A stretch of DNA of 31,121 nucleotides, taken from the NCBI GenBank assembly GCA_964058805.1, contig CAXKVV010001698.1, positions 1-31,121 on the forward strand, read 5' to 3'. Below, in pieces: positions 20,853-31,121 of this stretch. The position numbers and the translations under genes were made by a program. The DNA comes from Schoenoplectus triqueter. Its lineage: Eukaryota; Streptophyta; Magnoliopsida; Poales; Cyperaceae. The notes below the pieces were generated by a model. It searched no databases. It worked only from the letters and a program-made list of their open reading frames with translations, and was not told the DNA's origin. Positions within the stretch are counted from its first letter, which is position 1. Every line of letters starts with the position of its first letter.

Positions 20853-23733
20853 CAACCAATTACTAAAGCTGTAGTAGTGTAGTGAGTTCAATTTATTCTT
20901 CAGGTAAAATTGAGCTGCGAGTTCAGTTTATTCTAGAGGAAAAAAATATATGAAAAATAAACAGAAAAATACCGCAGCTTTGAATGTTAAAGCAGTCCTA
21001 TTATTTACTGCATTGGACAATGACAATGACAATGACAATGACTTGGTTGAACGTCCCGCAGGCTTATGGAGGTAAAAAAAATATCAGCAACAAGTTACCA
21101 AATTTGTTGTGATAGCAGCACGGATTGGCAAAATCAGACAAAATTGAATAGTGGAATAAGAAGGCACGGGATTTGAAAAAAGAAAAAAGGAAATTCAACC
21201 TATCTAGAATTCTTACCGAATGGTCATCATGGGCGTGCAACAATTCAAAGGATTTGAACACATATGTGGTGAATGATAGAATTCTTAAGGCTTAAGATTT
21301 TAATCTTTACATATCATTATTTTTTTCACTATTGATTATTTTTTATAATTTTTTCATCCGCTTAAAACTAAGAGTTTATATAAAATTATTTCTTTCTCAA
21401 AGTAACTGATAAACTAAGGTGCTTGCTGATGATATATATCAAAACACACGTTTAACTACTGTGATGAGAGAGTACTATGGAAAGGATTTTTTTTATTAGA
21501 AAGATGAGAATCAAGTTATTAAATTTCATAATTGTAGTGTTGAACCGATAATCTCTCACACAGAAAGTATTATCTTTTATCATTAACTAAATGTTGGTTT
21601 TACTTAATCAAATCTTGAAATATCAACTCATTATGGACATGATCTTTGAAATATATATCAAGTCATTTATTAGAGGGAAGCAGAGAACGTGAAAGCGACA
21701 TATAACACCGGCGTTTCTTCCTCCAGTCAAAATAAAAAGGAACAAGTTTGAAAGTTCAAACTTTCGACGTTCGGAAGGAACCAAAAATGAGTGAACAAAT
21801 TGAAGCCCTTGATGGATAAGGATTAGAGGGACGATAGAAGCTTCTATCAGAAATTTCTAATCTGGACTTTGTTGCCTGTTCGAAGGTCGGCCAGTGAATT
21901 TGCAAAAAAGATCACCAAAAATACGATATGATGATAGATCAAATAGTTTTGTTTTTAATATTTTCCGTGAAATGTTCACTGATGTAAATTCTTTTTCTAA
22001 TAAATTTCCTTGAAATTCTCACTGCTATTAAAGATAAAACATAGTTTTTTTTTTCATTTCTGATTTCTAAACGGTTTTGACCATCTTGATTTTTCTGTAG
22101 CGTCTTTTTTTGGCTTGAAATCGTGATGAAATCTTCAATTTGTTCATTTTGCATTCCCTTCATACACCGCTGTTTATCTGTTTATGTAGTTCTTGTCCTC
22201 TTGATTTTGCCGGTAGAATGATTGCAAATCTAACTTTTTTTTTATCTTTTAAATAACGAGCACTTGGTATGTAAATTTATCTATTAAATGTTTTATCTCA
22301 TTTTTGTACCGAAGGTTACTTTTTAGATTTCATAAGAATACATTGGGAAGGATATTTGATCAGTGTCAAACTGTTTAGAAAAATGAAAAAAAAAAAACGT
22401 TCCAGGGCGAACTTTTAATACAACCGGAGAAAAATCCATCCATTGTGCGGAAATTTTTTATGCCTAAATAAATTATAAAGATTCTTATATTTATAAATAA
22501 AATTAATTCATTATTTAATAAAATATAAAAAAATAGTTTAAAAAAATATCTGTATAATAGATAGTTTTTTAAAAAAACTTTAAAATAAATTATTACTAAT
22601 TTATTTGATGGATACATTTATTTTTTAGACCCCCCATTAATGCATGTTAAAAAATAAAAAAACAAAACTGAGAGAAAAATAATCATGACCAGAATTTAAA
22701 TCGTTACTTCTTAAAATATTAATCCATGTTGTTCGATTAGGGACATTTTGAATTTAAATCATTAAGAAAATGAAAAGATATCTGAGAATAAATATTGAAC
22801 TTTTCCTTTGATTTTCTTATATATTTATATGCTTGATTAAAAAACCCACCGAAACTCAGCTTCTCATTCATCACGTATTATTAAAGTTGAGTTAATAAGA
22901 TAAATTTTAGATCAGACAAATTTATATGAATCATATTTATATATGTTTATTTCTCAATATGTTATATCATATATATAAGTAGAAGAACATATTTATAATT
23001 ATTTTTTTATTTTCAAGATTTTTTTCATATTTATTTAGAGATCCATTGTCAAAATTGTCAAAATAACCCATTGTCAAGGATCCCTTCCCTAAATTAAATA
23101 ACATGAGTATCATGCATAATGTGTTGATTTTTTTTTTCTCTTCTGAATTGAAATCCTGAAGCATAATTTTATTTAACAAAACGACTTATATCAAAAAGAG
23201 TAGGAGAGTATTGAATTCACTAAATTACTGTGAACGAATGGATGGAGGATGGTTGGATCAAAGAAATGAATGGCGAAGGGTGAGTCCAATCAGGCAGGCG
23301 CAGGTGGGGGCGTATCTGAAATAGGGGTCTTCCCATAGTACTATTAAGGAGGAAATGAACGGTTCCTTTCAAGGAAAGGGACATATACAATCTCTATAGT
23401 ATAATTAGTAGTTTTACATTTATGATGCCCCTTTAATATTTGAGTTCGGATAATATTTCATGTACTATATATAATATTGTTAAATAAGTAGGATTTTTTG
23501 GATTTTTTTGTAACTTTTATTTAATTTGAATTGAGCTATTTATATTATCTAATTTATATAACAAATTATATTGAAATGAGTTCAAAAAAAAAAAAACAAT
23601 TAAATAAGAAATTGTTCGATCAGGAAGGATTGAATCGGGTCGATATTGTATGACTCTTGGGCAAGTCGGACCTCTGATTTTAGACCCGTTAAGACCTTCA
23701 TCGGGCAAGATGGGCCATGAATTCTAGAAGATA
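20853..23733. other. Long intergenic stretch, no gene recognised
   Basis: It holds a (GACAAT)4 tandem (21016-21039) and several small open frames (65-80 codons on the minus strand) with low-complexity products. On the minus strand, 21205-21260 reads as an open segment ending at a GTAAG, which could be a fossil exon, but no family is recognised. The rest is AT-rich with poly-A runs. Confidence 0.4.
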
Positions 23734-23741
23734 GATTGGAG

Positions 23742-24064
23742 TAGAGGTGGCAATCGGGCGGGTCGGGTCGGGTTTGGGTTCGGGTCGGGCGGGTCGGGTC
23801 ATTTTGACTTTCTGGAAGAAATCGGGTCGGGCCGGGCCGGGTCAGGGTCGGGTCGGGTCGGGTCAATTTACATGTTGTGTTTTTTCAGATCGTTGATAGA
23901 TTTTGATTCGATTGAAGGTCATTTGATCTCGGGTCGGGTCGGGTCAGGTCGGGTTCGGGTCGGGTCGGATCAGTTTGACTTTCTTAAAAAATCGGATTGA
24001 GTCGGGTTCGGATCCGGACGGGTCGGGCGGGTTTGTCGGGTCGGGTCGGATTTTGCCACCTCTA
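23742..24064. mobile_element. Intact hAT-type MITE packed with GGGTCGGG
   Basis: A perfect 12-bp inverted repeat TAGAGGTGGCAA (23742-23753) and TTGCCACCTCTA (24053-24064) is flanked by the perfect 8-bp direct repeat GATTGGAG (23734-23741 and 24065-24072). This is the classic structure of a non-autonomous hAT element. Two blocks rich in GGGTCGGG/CGGGTTCGGG, all on the plus strand, surround a short AT-rich middle. Perfect ends make it the youngest-looking insertion in the window. An 88-codon minus frame rich in Thr-Arg-Pro-Asp is repeat translation. Confidence 0.92.
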
Positions 24065-24072
24065 GATTGGAG

Positions 24073-24905
24073 CATGGAATTTGGATATATTTAGAGCCGA
24101 GGTAAAATAGGTCTGAGCAGGTCAAATTCCAAGTTTTACTTTTTTTTTATCCATGCATGAAAAGTAAATCAATCAAACAGATTCATTTTCTCAGATTATT
24201 CTTTGCTTGTCGTGGTTCATTAGAAACCATATGTTTTGTCAGGAGCTGGACAAAGTGATAAACTGATAATGATAGAATAGAATATAATTTTGTTTAATTT
24301 TCCTTAAAATATATAAATCCAGGGTAGAAATTAATTACATATCTAATTCACGAAATCGATTTTCATATAACCAATTTCAACCCTAGCAAGCTATTTATAT
24401 GTCTAATCAGGGGAAAAAAGGAAATACTTAATTTTGTAATTTTTTTTCTTTTTATGGTTAGGAATTGGAAAATGTAAAAAAAATACACATATGTGCAATC
24501 TTTCAAAAGGATTTTGTTATGAAGGTCCTGGAACTTTGGGTTTTTAGTAAGCTTGCTCCTAAACGCCCTCTAAGTTGTGCAATCTATGACAAAGACCCTT
24601 GGCTATAAGTTTATTATATGATAGTCAGTTATAAAGTATGAAAAGACTCAAACATTCTTATTTGTGTAAGTATATATTTTAAATATTTACGTTATATAAA
24701 TTTTAAATATGTATAAATTTAATAACTATAAAAGTATATGGAAGCTTAACTAAATATGTTTACCATCTCACTAAAATTGATATGATTTTGTTTTTTAAAA
24801 TATGAACAATGATATATATTATGAAGCAAGAAATAGTTGCATTAATTCATATTTATGTTCAAAGAATTGTATAATGAAATTTAATATTTTAATAAATTAT
24901 GTAGC
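24073..24905. other. Intergenic, nothing recognised
   Basis: AT-rich DNA with no gene or repeat structure that I can support. Confidence 0.45.
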
Positions 24906-25322
24906 AAGTAAAGCTAGCTACTGTAAGTTTAAACTCATCAAACTCTCTTTGATGAGCTTAACTTAAAAACATATTTTAGTATCTTATATTTTTTTTTATT
25001 TATGTTACCCAATAACTTCTTTACAGCAAAATATTGTAGGATGCAAAAAAATTATTTCTAGAACGTTTTTAACTATCTTTTCAGATATTTTAAAATAGCT
25101 CCGAAATAGTAATACAATTATGAATGTTTGCATATCAACATAGATGATTTAAAAAATAAATCTGAAATAAATAGTTGAAAAATCTGAAATTAAATTTTTT
25201 CATATTCCATAAAGTTTTGAATAAAAGAATTTATTGAGAAATATAAAATGAAATGATAAGTATTTTCTTTTAATTAAGCTCATTTGGAGGGGTTGGTGGG
25301 CTTAAGCTCATTTGGAGGGGTT
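24906..25322. mobile_element. Degraded foldback MITE
   Basis: The left end AAGTAAAGCTAGCTACTGTA and GAGCTTAACTTAAAAA match the left arms of the 10044/16630/17071 family. The right side has only TTTAATTAAGCTCATTTGG and lacks the GCTAGCTTTACT terminus. A 20-bp direct repeat TAAGCTCATTTGGAGGGGTT (25275-25294 and 25303-25322) replaces it, suggesting rearrangement of the right end. Confidence 0.55.
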
Positions 25323-28317
25323 ATATCTTTCTTCTAAAGATAAGGTACATTATTAAAATAAAAATAAAGTATGAAGCACTATGTATTAGATAATTAAGTT
25401 ATTTTTGTTTTATGCTAGTATAGTACCCACACGTTGTTGTAGTGAGATGATAATATTAAAAAAATATTATTATTTTTAAATTATAAAATAAAAATAAAAA
25501 TATGTGATGTATATTTGATATTAAAGGCTTTTATTGTTGTAAAAATATGTGATATATAGTTTGCATTAAAAAAAGAGTTCATATACAAATTTAAATACTC
25601 CATAGTTTATCAATTCACCAACCTAAAAGCTAGTTTGTTATCTGACTCCCTACAATCATGATAAATTTAGAAAAAGAACATGGATGATCCGCAAGACATA
25701 TCAGAATTAGTTAATCTAAATAAATTATGTCATGCAATTTTCATTCTAAATGCCAGTGCCATGCAGTGGACGATACTATTTATTTTTCTATCTCAATAAT
25801 GCTTCACTAATTAAAAAATAATAAATATTATAATGCTCTTTAATTATTTTAATGTGATCTATATTACTTCCTCTAAACGTGCATAAAAAAATAATTTTGA
25901 TATTGTTTATGTATGTATTGACTATTGAGAATTAATTTGCATTTATTTTTCTTAGCAAGACTTGAATCTTCTTATCTAGGTTGCCTTTGCTATTGTCCTC
26001 TTCATGAGCACGAACTGTGGTAAGAAAGCACGAGCTTAAAGTTGCCACGCTGGGAAGATAAAGGATATGTTCACATTCCGCGTGTATTAGTCGGGTCCAT
26101 CACTTATCAATCCCCTGGGAATATATTACACTGATGATGAAATGACAAAGGGCATTACAATATCAAATGCACAACTTCTAATGGAGGAACTTGAGAAATC
26201 ATCCACACACAAGTGTTATTGTTTTTTTTTACTTTTAGTTGATTTAATATTATCTATACTATATTCAAAGAAGAACACGAATTAAGATAATATTCAGGGA
26301 CAGTTCTGATTTTGTTCGAAATTTATGTCAGGCTAGTGAGAATAAAATTTAGGGTTAAAGTCCTAGTGTTGTTCAAAATTCTGATCGAAGTTGATTATAT
26401 GAAAAACAAAATTATCATTAAGCAAATTCCATCTCAAATAGAGAATTAACATAACATATAAAACACATAAAAACCCAAAACATATCCAAATAAAGACATT
26501 GCTTCTAGCAATGACGTGGATAATGTACTTATGGGTGTTTTGGAAGAAGGCATTTTGTGTTTATGTTGTATCGGTTGATGATTCAGTTATTATTCTCAAA
26601 GAAATATTGTACTAAGTGTCAATTAGAAAAAAATACTAGAGAGAAAAAGATGAGTCTTGACATTAACATATTTTCAATCCTTTATAAAAGTATATTAACA
26701 TATTTTCAATCCTTTATAGAAGTATGTTCATAAAAGACTTTATATTTTTCAAATATAAATTAAAATTCTTATATACAGCTAAATAAAAATCATTTGTGGA
26801 TAATAACATTTTTAATATTTTTCATCACTACCTTAAAGTATAAGATATGTTGGGTATAAATGAATATTTGGGACCATAAGGTATTAAAATAGTAATGTTG
26901 AGAAATATAAAGTTAAAATTTATCGCTAAGGTTTTCACATAGATATAAAATTTTATATTATAAAAAAATTCTTAAAGTTATTTGAAAGATTTCTTTATAG
27001 ATGGTCATATTGATATATTTGTGTGTTTTAAAGTTTTGAATAAATGTTAAAGATGAATGTTTGTAAAATAAATGAGTAATATTTACAATACAATAGGAGA
27101 GATGCAGTTTTAAAACTTTGTATTGAGTAATATTTCTTTTCAAAGTTTCAAAAGATTACATATAAGGAAAATATATGTAAAGTTTAAGGGTCCCGATAAG
27201 TATTATTGAGTTATGATCTCATTTAGTTTAGAGCCAAACTTAATAAATAATAATATTTAGGTTTTGAAAGAGTAAAATAGAAATAAATATATCTTAGTTA
27301 TTAAGAGAGATATTGATTAAGAAAAATGCTCATAATTAATTAAAATAATATATAAATAATAAAGACTAAGTATTTGTATGTCTTTTTGTTGTAGATATTA
27401 GATACATATTAGTATAATATATGTTAGGTTATTATGTGTTGAATGCTAACATGATTAAAAAAAAGTACTTAGAAATTCAAGATAAATATATTTTGAGATA
27501 AGATCTCTAGAATGCAGTCAAAATATCTTAAGTATTTATAGCAAACCAAAGATTATACACGCACGTATCAGACATTGAATAAGTTCTGAGGTCATGAAGT
27601 ATACCAAATTCGATTAAATATATGATTGCATAAGGATGTCTCTTTGTTGCACATATTGTGATAATAAATGTGTCATACAAAACAACTAAAAACTTATAAG
27701 GCTAAAGTATTTTAATATATAAGTTTACTAATTGTGTAAAAGAGAGAGTTTAGAATATTTGATTAAAATCTAAAATATATAAAAAAAACTTCTTATTTAA
27801 TATGCTCTCACAAAAGGGCTCTTCATCCTAATAGTTTATGATCTCATTTATGTGAGAGATATTTGATTATGTGAAAGTTTGTTTTATAATTAATATTTTA
27901 TCATATAAGTAATATACATAAGTATCTTGATATGTATATTACATTTAGTTTTTTGAGTTATAAAAATTAAAAAAAAGATTTTTTTTAGATATGTATTATT
28001 CATTAAGTGTTCAAGTCTCTCTCTTTAAAGTTTAAAATATTTTATCTCACTAAAGATTAAAGTTTAAGATGACTCAATTAGAAATAGACACATAATTTCT
28101 AAATTATATGTCAAAATCTAATTCATGTCATCTAATTAGTTTTAACACTATGATTTATGTCGGGATAACTACAAAATGAATGTGACGATTACCACTTAAG
28201 TCTCATGCTAATATGATTGGTGGACTGAATTATAAAGGAAATATGAAAAGAAAAGATAATTTTTTTTTTGCATACAATAAAGTTGAAGAATATATATATA
28301 TATAATCAATAGGATCA
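25323..28317. other. Long AT-rich intergenic stretch
   Basis: About 3 kb with no gene recognised. A less AT-rich patch at about 25975-26200 might be a decayed coding or transposon segment. If the Copia-like end at 28318 is real, part of this stretch may be its eroded internal region, but no reverse transcriptase or RNase H motif could be read. Confidence 0.4.
26663..26726 (+). repeat. 32-bp tandem duplication
   Basis: Two copies of TTAACATATTTTCAATCCTT plus 12 more bases, at a 32-bp period, differing at about two positions. Confidence 0.9.
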
Positions 28318-28328
28318 CAGTGAGAGAT
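28318..28328 (+). other. Candidate polypurine tract
   Basis: CAGTGAGAGAT directly followed by TGTTGGA resembles the GTGGGAGAT-TGTTGGA junction between internal region and 3' LTR of plant Copia elements. It is the main reason for the LTR call next to it. Confidence 0.4.
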
Positions 28329-29260
28329 TGTTGGATTTTAGAGATGTCCAAAATCTAATATATAAAGTTTGGTCAAAGTGTAATATAATTAAATATATAA
28401 TTATTGTCATTACATATTACTTTAAATAATATCAGGAAATGTCAAATAAATATGATTAATAATGTATGGCATGATACATATTTCATCTAGATTTGAATAC
28501 TAATATATATAGAATTAAAGTTAAGTTTATTATAATTTTTGATGGACCAATTATAATTAATTTAATTAATACAAGTATTAAGTTTGAGTTAATATATAAT
28601 TAAGAATATTTTGGATTGAACATAAAGTGAATATGAATTTTCTCGAATTTATTCGGGATCATTCGGAGTAAGATAGGATGAAAATACACGTGTTAAAACT
28701 GTCTAGCCGTGTTCAACTGAAATTTAGACTATAGTGTGCTCCAAATTTGAAATGACAAAATTAGAGATCTTATTCTTAGTTTTTCAACGCTTTTTGAATC
28801 AGTTAATTCGCACATCATATGAAAAATTTATGATTAAAACAGTCAAATAGTGCGCAACAGTTTCTGATTACTTTTTTTAGCATATTCATTTCTTGAATTA
28901 GCTCAAAACTTTCAGAAAACGTGTAACTCACCTATAGCAGACTTGAGAACATGAATGCCATAGCTATTTATAGCACATTAACACATCAAAATTTATGCTA
29001 TTTTGAGTCTATTATACTTGTATTTAAGAGTTGGGTCTTCAAGACTTGCAGATCATAACGTACATGCAGTTTTCGCACAGTACTCCATAATATTCTGCTC
29101 CATTAAGGTTAGATACTCTCCACTTCTGTTTGTAAGTTGAGAGAAAAGAAATAAGAGTTTGTAAGTTTTTGGAAGGATTCGATCGCTACATCAACTCGAT
29201 TTAAAATTTTAAAAGTTCAAATCAAGTCTCGAGCGTCAAGTTTCTACACCAATTTATTTG
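28329..29260 (+). mobile_element. Candidate Copia-like 3' LTR (right end uncertain)
   Basis: Starts TGTTGGATTTTAGAGATG after the purine tract. A TATA-like GCTATTTATAGCAC lies at about 28963-28976, as in LTR promoters. Downstream, GGAAGGATTCGATCGCTACA and the CGATTTAAAATTT and TTCAAATCA blocks resemble plant Copia LTR U5 regions as I know them. The closing CA, the target duplication and the partner LTR were not found; the right limit is a guess. It may be a lone, decayed LTR. Confidence 0.35.
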
Positions 29261-31121
29261 ATTCCGATTGAATGTCATCAAACACTTGATCTATCAAAAT
29301 TTCTTAAAATTGTTCTCATAAGTTCTTGTCTTTGTAACTACTAAGCAGAAGCTCACCCCATAGGACTTTTATGATACAAAGATATTATATGCCAGAAATA
29401 AAAATTGAAATGAAATCGCAAAACAATTCAAGATAAACATGATTCTATCAGCAAGAGAGAATTCTTCTAGAATTCACGCACCTTAACCATGACAATGACA
29501 AAATCCCAAAATTTTACATAACGGACCTCCTAATTCAGTACATTCTTTGAACGAGTCAATTTGTACAAGGAATTTTAGATAGGTCATATTTGTACCAGTA
29601 TGGACGGAAAATCATTAATCACTTTAGCATATCTAATCAAACAATTAACCATTTTTTTCTACTGAACGACCTAAAATAAACGCATAGAGTAATTTAGCCT
29701 TTTCCTCTATATTTCAAAGGTTGTTGCAGAACAAAAGAAAAATATATCGACTATCATTTTAAAGAAGAAATGTGTAAATGTGGCATATAATCTATATGCA
29801 TGCTCTAGTTGCAGCAGAACACAACTAAACTGGGCCGGATGATCAGTAAAGAACTCATCTAATTTGATTAAAAATATAATCTAGTACCAAACTCGGCTTG
29901 ATGATCATATCCTGTCAGTTTAGGCAATTTTGTTAATACCAGTGTTATTAAAAAAAAAACTAACGTGTTACTGAAACAGTGATGTAGCAGACTTCAGTAA
30001 TCTATTATGCACCAAGATCAGAAAGAGAAACAAAATGACAACACAAATAGCTAGCCACTGAAAGAGTACTTCCCAAGGAAAGTTAAAATTCAACCTCCCA
30101 AGATAACTTAATATAGAAGATACCTAGGCTTCTATAACATAAAATATTTATCCCTTAATGAAAAATTCAAAAGCTCGCTTTTTTTTCCTAAGTTGAGAGA
30201 GGTTTTGAATTGAGAAGGGTCACAAAAAAATATCTAGGCTTTTGGACCCACCTGATCGTCTCTTGACTCACTCATTTAGATTCGTGATGGTCATATCCAT
30301 AGAGGTCCAACACTGATTGAATCTGAATTTTCTAGTTTTATACCGTTCTAACCTAGACTGCTCCACCTGTGCTCATCCTTTACTCATGACTCATTCTTAC
30401 CCGTGATCCGAAAAAGTTTGAACCAGACCATTCCGGACTGCCCTCATCTTTGAGTCTCTACAAATTTTATAGTGTGCAGATCCTTTCACATGAACAGTCT
30501 CGTCAAAGAGGTAGGTAAAGGACACTGATTTTTGAGCGAAGTTGAAAATTTGGGAAAATATTGGATTGGGCCGACTTGGCTGATAATGAATATGATAGAA
30601 GATTATGACGGATAGTTTTAGCTTAATCAACGGTTCAGATTCGACTCTGTAACAGATAGATGTTTCGGATGATTTTTTTTTCAATCTTCTTTTATAAGGA
30701 GTAAGAAAATAGTTACTATTTTTTTTATGTAAAATAAAAATTCATAAGACATTAACTTTTTAAGTATCATAGTATGGATATACAAAAGTTTTTCAGTCAT
30801 TTCATATTTTTAGATTAAATATTACGTAACAAATTAACAGTGAGAAAAGTTTTAGTTACTGATTACTGATTACATAGTTCAAAGAAATATATATCGATAG
30901 TCAAAGTTCAGGGGTCTTCCATAACATCAACCCATCTTTAAATGTAACTGCATAACTATAAAGTATATCCAATCAATTATTTTCTCTTTATGAAGTCCAG
31001 CTCACTCGTGTATAAAGTATAAACATACTAGCAAATAAATTTTTGTAATACTTCACAATAGTGTTCAATGATAAAAGACAAAGTACCTAACCAGAGTTCA
31101 AATCAGAGGAGTTCATATACT
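29261..31121. other. Intergenic or gene-flanking DNA, no gene called
   Basis: Less repetitive than most of the window, so it may be intron, UTR or flank of a gene beyond the edge. A 95-codon minus frame (30397-30684) has no domain I recognise. At the right edge, on the minus strand, a short open segment (YMNSSDLNS) runs to CTG|GTTAGG, a possible splice donor; this is too short to call an exon. Confidence 0.35.

Noticed and set aside
23517..23866. Two minus-strand frames rich in Thr-Arg-Pro-Asp
   Set aside because: They run across the hAT-type MITE and mirror its GGGTCGGG motifs; no domain.
26565..26610. TATGTTGTATCGGTTGATGAT read as a reverse transcriptase YVDD motif
   Set aside because: It gives YVVSVDD with no neighbouring polymerase motifs, so probably chance.
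31050..31121. Possible exon end with splice donor on the minus strand at the window edge
   Set aside because: Too short and without homology; more sequence to the right would be needed.

Overview
The window looks like nuclear DNA of a flowering plant, probably a eudicot. It is very AT-rich, with simple TA, GA, AAT and ATC repeats and many short non-autonomous transposons. It also holds degraded LINE and SINE-type 3' ends, and one gene with plant-type introns encoding a plant-specific transcription factor. No bacterial operon, CRISPR array, phage, tRNA or rRNA was seen. The species cannot be named from the sequence.

Gene content: one gene is well supported. It is a three-exon group III WRKY transcription factor on the minus strand (7415-9185, 283 residues). 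It has the heptapeptide WRKYGQK, the C-X7-C-X23-H-X-C zinc ligands typical of group III, and the usual intron inside the WRKY domain. A TATA box lies about 60 bases upstream of its start codon and a possible poly(A) signal lies just downstream of its stop. Everything else appears intergenic.

Layout: 1-7400 is intergenic and holds inverted repeats, a short RTE/SINE-type tail with target duplication (2891-2977), a 5'-truncated dead L1-type LINE with zinc-knuckle remnants (3974-4949), a GC-rich GAGTCGGAG island (about 5240-5515) and a chimeric foldback MITE (about 5745-6143). After the WRKY gene and its upstream region comes a 1.1 kb AAT/ATC-rich simple-repeat field (9948-11036), interrupted by a Mutator-like foldback MITE with a 10-bp target duplication. 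Next are two hAT-type MITEs with 8-bp duplications (11829-12183, 13114-13557), and then a 1.3 kb unit of 21-bp minisatellites bounded by an imperfect inverted repeat (14494-15771). A dense 2.5 kb cluster of foldback MITEs, stitched together by TA and GA microsatellites, fills 16630-19176. Further right are another foldback element (20421-20842), a very clean hAT-type MITE full of GGGTCGGG motifs (23742-24064), and a candidate Copia-like polypurine tract plus LTR (from 28318).

The gene stands alone, so no pathway can be read from neighbours. The main biological content is one stress/defence-type regulator and a record of several waves of small-transposon insertion, many of them into microsatellites. 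Function and family statements rest on motifs read by eye; no database search was possible.
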